From NCBI GenBank assembly GCA_964575895.1, contig CAZNTE010000014.1:1-64000 (forward strand): 64,000 bases of DNA, written 5' to 3'. This document shows, piece after piece, positions 61,149 to 64,000 of the stretch. The first letter of the stretch is position 1; every line of letters starts with the position of its first letter. The DNA comes from Gudongella sp964575895. GTDB taxonomy: Bacteria; Bacillota; Clostridia; Tissierellales; Tissierellaceae. A program made the translations under genes and the position numbers. A model generated the notes under the pieces. It worked only from the letters and a program-made list of their open reading frames with translations. It was not told where the DNA came from and made no database searches.

Positions 61149-62655
61149 TTCAGTTTCTCTTATGGCAATATCAACCTTAGCAAACGAAATTGAGGGGGTT
61201 AGTCAGGTCAATATTGCGATGGGAACTACTATGAATAAGGAAGTATTGAAAAATGCTGGATTATTTACAGATGAAATTGAACATGCGGGGAAGGGAGACC
61301 TGATGATAGTAGTCAAAGGTCTTGAAGGATATGATCTTAATGAATTGGTTGAAAAAGTAGAACAATCAATGATTAGGAAAACAGGTAGTACCACCAATAC
61401 AGAAACCACATATTCCAGTTTAGAAGCTGCTTTAGAATATAATGAGGACTCAAAATTAGTTGTAGTATCTGTTCCAGGAGCTTATGCTGGTAGAGTTGCC
61501 AGAAAATCTTTGAATAATGGGCTGAATGTAATGATGTTTAGTGATAATGTTTCAATAGATGATGAGATAAGCTTAAAGAAAGAAGCACATGAGAAAGGTC
61601 TTCTAATGATGGGACCAGATTGTGGAACTGCTATAATCAATGGAAAAGGTCTATGCTTTGCTAACGAAGTAAGAAGAGGAAATATTGGTATTGTAGCTGC
61701 ATCTGGAACTGGAGCACAGGAAGTAAGCGTTAGAATTCATGATTTTGGTGGTGGGGTATCTCAACTAATTGGTACTGGGGGAAGAGACTTATCCCTTGAA
61801 GTGGGTGGTTTGATGATGCTTGATGGCATGAAAGCATTAGCAAACGATGATGAAACGAAAGTAATTGTTTTAGTTTCTAAACGACCTGCAAAAATCATTT
61901 CGGAAAAAATATATAGGGAAATTAGTAATATCTCAAAACCAGTGGTTATTTGCTTTATAGGTGGAGATAAAGATGAGATAGAGTCAGCAGGGGCAGTTTA
62001 TGGTAAGACGACTAAACAAGCTGCGCTACAGGCAGTTATACTGTCAGGTGTTGAAGAAAGTACAATAAACAAGAGATCACTAAACTTACCACTAATCGAG
62101 GAAATTAAGGGGAAATTAAACCCTGATCAGAAATATATCAGAGGATTATTTTGTGGTGGGACCATATGTGAAGAAGTCACATCATTAGTTAAAGAACAAT
62201 TTAACAATGTGTATAGTAATATTTCTAAAGATCCATTATATAAATTAAAGGATGCTAATATAAGCAAAGAGAACACATTTATTGATTTTGGAGATGATGA
62301 ATTCACTAATGGTAGACCACATCCAATGATTGATCCAAGCCTTAGATTAGAAAGAATAATTAGAGAAGCAAATGATCCAGAGGTTGGAGTTTTAGTAGTA
62401 GATATAATATTAGGATATGGTTCACATCCAGATCCAGCAGGAGTGACTTTACCAGCTATCCTAAAGGCAAAATCTATAGCTAAAGAACAAGGTAGACATC
62501 TTGAAATATTAGCATTTGTATTAGGAACAGATCTTGATCCTCAAAACTTTGAAAATCAGGTAAAAAAATTAATGGATGCAGGAGTTACCATATCCAGTAG
62601 TAGTGAAAATACAGGGTTATTATCTAGAGGTTTTATAATGAAGGAGGAAAACTAA
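61108..62655 (+). CDS. fdrA: FdrA (AllF) acyl-CoA synthetase-like subunit of oxamate carbamoyltransferase
   Basis: The 515 residues consist of a CoA-ligase/succinyl-CoA synthetase-like fold (LLMMGPDCGTAIING near 168, IGIVAASGTGAQEVS near 195, GTGGRDLS) and a second nucleotide-fold half (GLFCGGTICEE near 350, GYGSHPDPAG near 432). FdrA works with YlbE/YlbF-type proteins to split oxalurate into oxamate and carbamoyl phosphate, which a carbamate kinase then uses to make ATP. AAGGAG precedes the ATG inside the DUF2877 gene. Stop and next start are 1 nt apart. Confidence 0.92.
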   Translation: MSIKTLIKKNTYFDSVSLMAISTLANEIEGVSQVNIAMGTTMNKEVLKNAGLFTDEIEHAGKGDLMIVVKGLEGYDLNELVEKVEQSMIRKTGSTTNTETTYSSLEAALEYNEDSKLVVVSVPGAYAGRVARKSLNNGLNVMMFSDNVSIDDEISLKKEAHEKGLLMMGPDCGTAIINGKGLCFANEVRRGNIGIVAASGTGAQEVSVRIHDFGGGVSQLIGTGGRDLSLEVGGLMMLDGMKALANDDETKVIVLVSKRPAKIISEKIYREISNISKPVVICFIGGDKDEIESAGAVYGKTTKQAALQAVILSGVEESTINKRSLNLPLIEEIKGKLNPDQKYIRGLFCGGTICEEVTSLVKEQFNNVYSNISKDPLYKLKDANISKENTFIDFGDDEFTNGRPHPMIDPSLRLERIIREANDPEVGVLVVDIILGYGSHPDPAGVTLPAILKAKSIAKEQGRHLEILAFVLGTDLDPQNFENQVKKLMDAGVTISSSSENTGLLSRGFIMKEEN

Positions 62656-62656
62656 G

Positions 62657-64000
62657 TTGATTAATGAGCTCTTTAATAAAAAGTTTGATGTAATAAATAT
62701 TGGATTGCAAATGTTTAAGGAAGATATGACTAAACAGGGTATTAAAGTCAATCAAGTTAACTTTATTCCTCCTGCAGATGGTGATGAAGATTTACTGGAT
62801 GCTCTTGATTACCTTGAATTACCACATATTAAGCAAAAAATAGAAGAAGCAAATAAGGAAGTAATTGAAAGAATAACCACTTCAAGACCGGTATTGGTTG
62901 GATATGATAAGGCGATAAATGTAATTCCAGGAATGAAGAAAAATATGATTATTCACGCTGGTCCACCAATTAAGTGGGAAAATATGTGTGGAGCTATGAA
63001 AGGTGCTGTAACAGGGGCTATTGTATTTGAAGGATTTGCAAAAGATATTGAAGAAGCAGAAAAGGTAGCTGCATCAGGTGAAATATTATTTTCCCCCTGT
63101 CATGAACATAATTCAGTAGGCTCAATGGCAGGCGTTACATCAGCTAGTATGTATGTGCACATAGTAGAAAACAAGACATATGGAAATTTCTCCTATACAA
63201 ATTTGAGCGAACAGCTATCTAAGATATTAAGAATGGGAGCAAATGATCAGAGTGTAATTGATAGGTTGATATGGATGAGAGATGTTTTAGGACCAATGCT
63301 TAAAGAAGCGATGGAAATAGCAGGGGAGATAGATTTAAGATTATTATTGTCTCAGGCTCTCCACATGGGGGATGAATGCCACAATAGAAATGTTGCAGGT
63401 ACAACTCTACTAATTCAGGCGTTATCACCTTACCTAGTTCAAACCAATTTTTCTACAAAAGATAAAGTGGATGTTTTGAATTTTGTTCTATCATCTGACT
63501 ACTTTTCAGGACCGACTTGGATGGCATTGGCAAAAAACGCATTAGATGCTGCACATGGAGTTCCATATAGTACTATATTAACAACTATGGCAAGAAATGG
63601 TGTTGAATTTGGGATTAGAGTTAGTGGATTAGACAAGGATCATTGGTTCACAGGCCCTGCTCAGAGGGTAGTTGGTCCATTGTTTGCAGGTTATAAAGCT
63701 GAAGACTCTGGTTTGGATATTGGAGACTCAGCCATAACTGAAACATATGGTATTGGTGGCTTTGCTATGTCAGCTGCACCAGCAATAGTATCATTAGTAG
63801 GAGGCACAGTTGAGGAAGCTGTTGCTACAACTAAGAAAATGTATGAAATAACCTATGGAGAGAATCCAAATGTAACTTTACCAATCCTTAATTTCAGAGG
63901 AATTCCAACTGGAATAGACTTAAGAAAAGTACTTGAATCAGGGATGTTACCTGTAATTAATACTGCAATAGCCCATAAGGAAGCAGGAATTGGTATGATA
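62657..64000 (+). CDS. allG: DUF1116 protein (YlbE/AllG-type), 3' end beyond window
   Basis: Starts at TTG 62657, 9 nt after AAGGAGG, one base past the fdrA stop; 448 codons are open to the last base. It shows DUF1116 features: VGYDKAINVIPGM, HAGPPIKWENMCGAMKGA, FSPCHEHNSVGSMAGV, GDECHNRN and GVEFGIRVSG. Third member of the DUF2877-FdrA-DUF1116 set. The C-terminus and any carbamate kinase gene would follow outside the window. Confidence 0.9.
   Translation, partial: MINELFNKKFDVINIGLQMFKEDMTKQGIKVNQVNFIPPADGDEDLLDALDYLELPHIKQKIEEANKEVIERITTSRPVLVGYDKAINVIPGMKKNMIIHAGPPIKWENMCGAMKGAVTGAIVFEGFAKDIEEAEKVAASGEILFSPCHEHNSVGSMAGVTSASMYVHIVENKTYGNFSYTNLSEQLSKILRMGANDQSVIDRLIWMRDVLGPMLKEAMEIAGEIDLRLLLSQALHMGDECHNRNVAGTTLLIQALSPYLVQTNFSTKDKVDVLNFVLSSDYFSGPTWMALAKNALDAAHGVPYSTILTTMARNGVEFGIRVSGLDKDHWFTGPAQRVVGPLFAGYKAEDSGLDIGDSAITETYGIGGFAMSAAPAIVSLVGGTVEEAVATTKKMYEITYGENPNVTLPILNFRGIPTGIDLRKVLESGMLPVINTAIAHKEAGIGMI

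Noticed and set aside
1..64000. CRISPR array or cas genes
   Set aside because: No regularly spaced repeats and no Cas protein were seen; the RT is not fused or adjacent to Cas1.

Overview
The window is AT-rich DNA from a low-GC Gram-positive anaerobe. Strong AGGAGG ribosome sites, TTG/GTG starts, a T-box leader, an aldehyde:ferredoxin oxidoreductase, a Clostridium kluyveri-type 4-hydroxybutyrate dehydrogenase and an anaerobic ureide cluster point to Clostridia or Tissierellia. The species cannot be named from the sequence.

Region 1 (1-12,800) is metabolic. Two tRNA-Gly genes are followed by threonine ammonia-lyase (ilvA) under an isoleucine-type T-box, an AraC-family regulator, and a tightly coupled ilvD plus BASS-transporter pair. 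Then come a MoaD/ThiS-like carrier protein, a tungsten/molybdenum aldehyde oxidoreductase with an in-frame TGA that is probably selenocysteine, a 4-hydroxybutyrate dehydrogenase and a purine-type permease.

Region 2 (about 13,177-32,483) is a 19.3 kb integrative element in the anticodon loop of a tRNA-Arg(ACG) gene. A 240-bp imperfect direct repeat bounds it, and the right copy restores the promoter region and 5' half of the tRNA. It carries a tyrosine integrase, an excisionase-like protein, a stand-alone paralogue of the integrase arm-binding domain, a solitary reverse transcriptase followed by about 500 nt of strongly structured non-coding DNA, and an S24-like repressor. It also carries RadC, HIRAN and a type I restriction-modification operon whose methylase subunit is fused to an ADP-ribosylglycohydrolase. 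A divergent HsdM look-alike without the catalytic motif and four poorly known genes complete it. No conjugation or replication genes were seen.

Region 3 (32,800-48,050) is a defence-like island just past the tRNA: a PLD-nuclease/helicase with a HIT protein, a McrB-type AAA+ ATPase with a DUF2357-type nuclease, a MazG-like pyrophosphohydrolase, two unknown genes, a Fic protein and a 1595-residue DEDD-exonuclease/RecQ/UvrD fusion.

Region 4 (48,360-64,000) holds a cytosine-deaminase-type amidohydrolase, a macrodomain-VWA-ADP-ribosylglycohydrolase set, a PucR regulator and a ureide operon. The operon encodes a GltS-like carrier, a metal-ligand-free M24 'pita-bread' enzyme, allantoinase, an ankyrin/TPR protein, and the DUF2877, FdrA and DUF1116 subunits that in E. 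coli form oxamate carbamoyltransferase (AllH/AllF/AllG). DUF1116 runs off the end.

The best candidates for undescribed biology are the ADP-ribosylglycohydrolase-HsdM fusion with its dead-looking HsdM paralogue (a close ADP-ribosylglycohydrolase sits in the macrodomain set), the reverse transcriptase with its structured flank, the creatinase-like M24 enzyme in an allantoin cluster, and the probable selenoprotein oxidoreductase.
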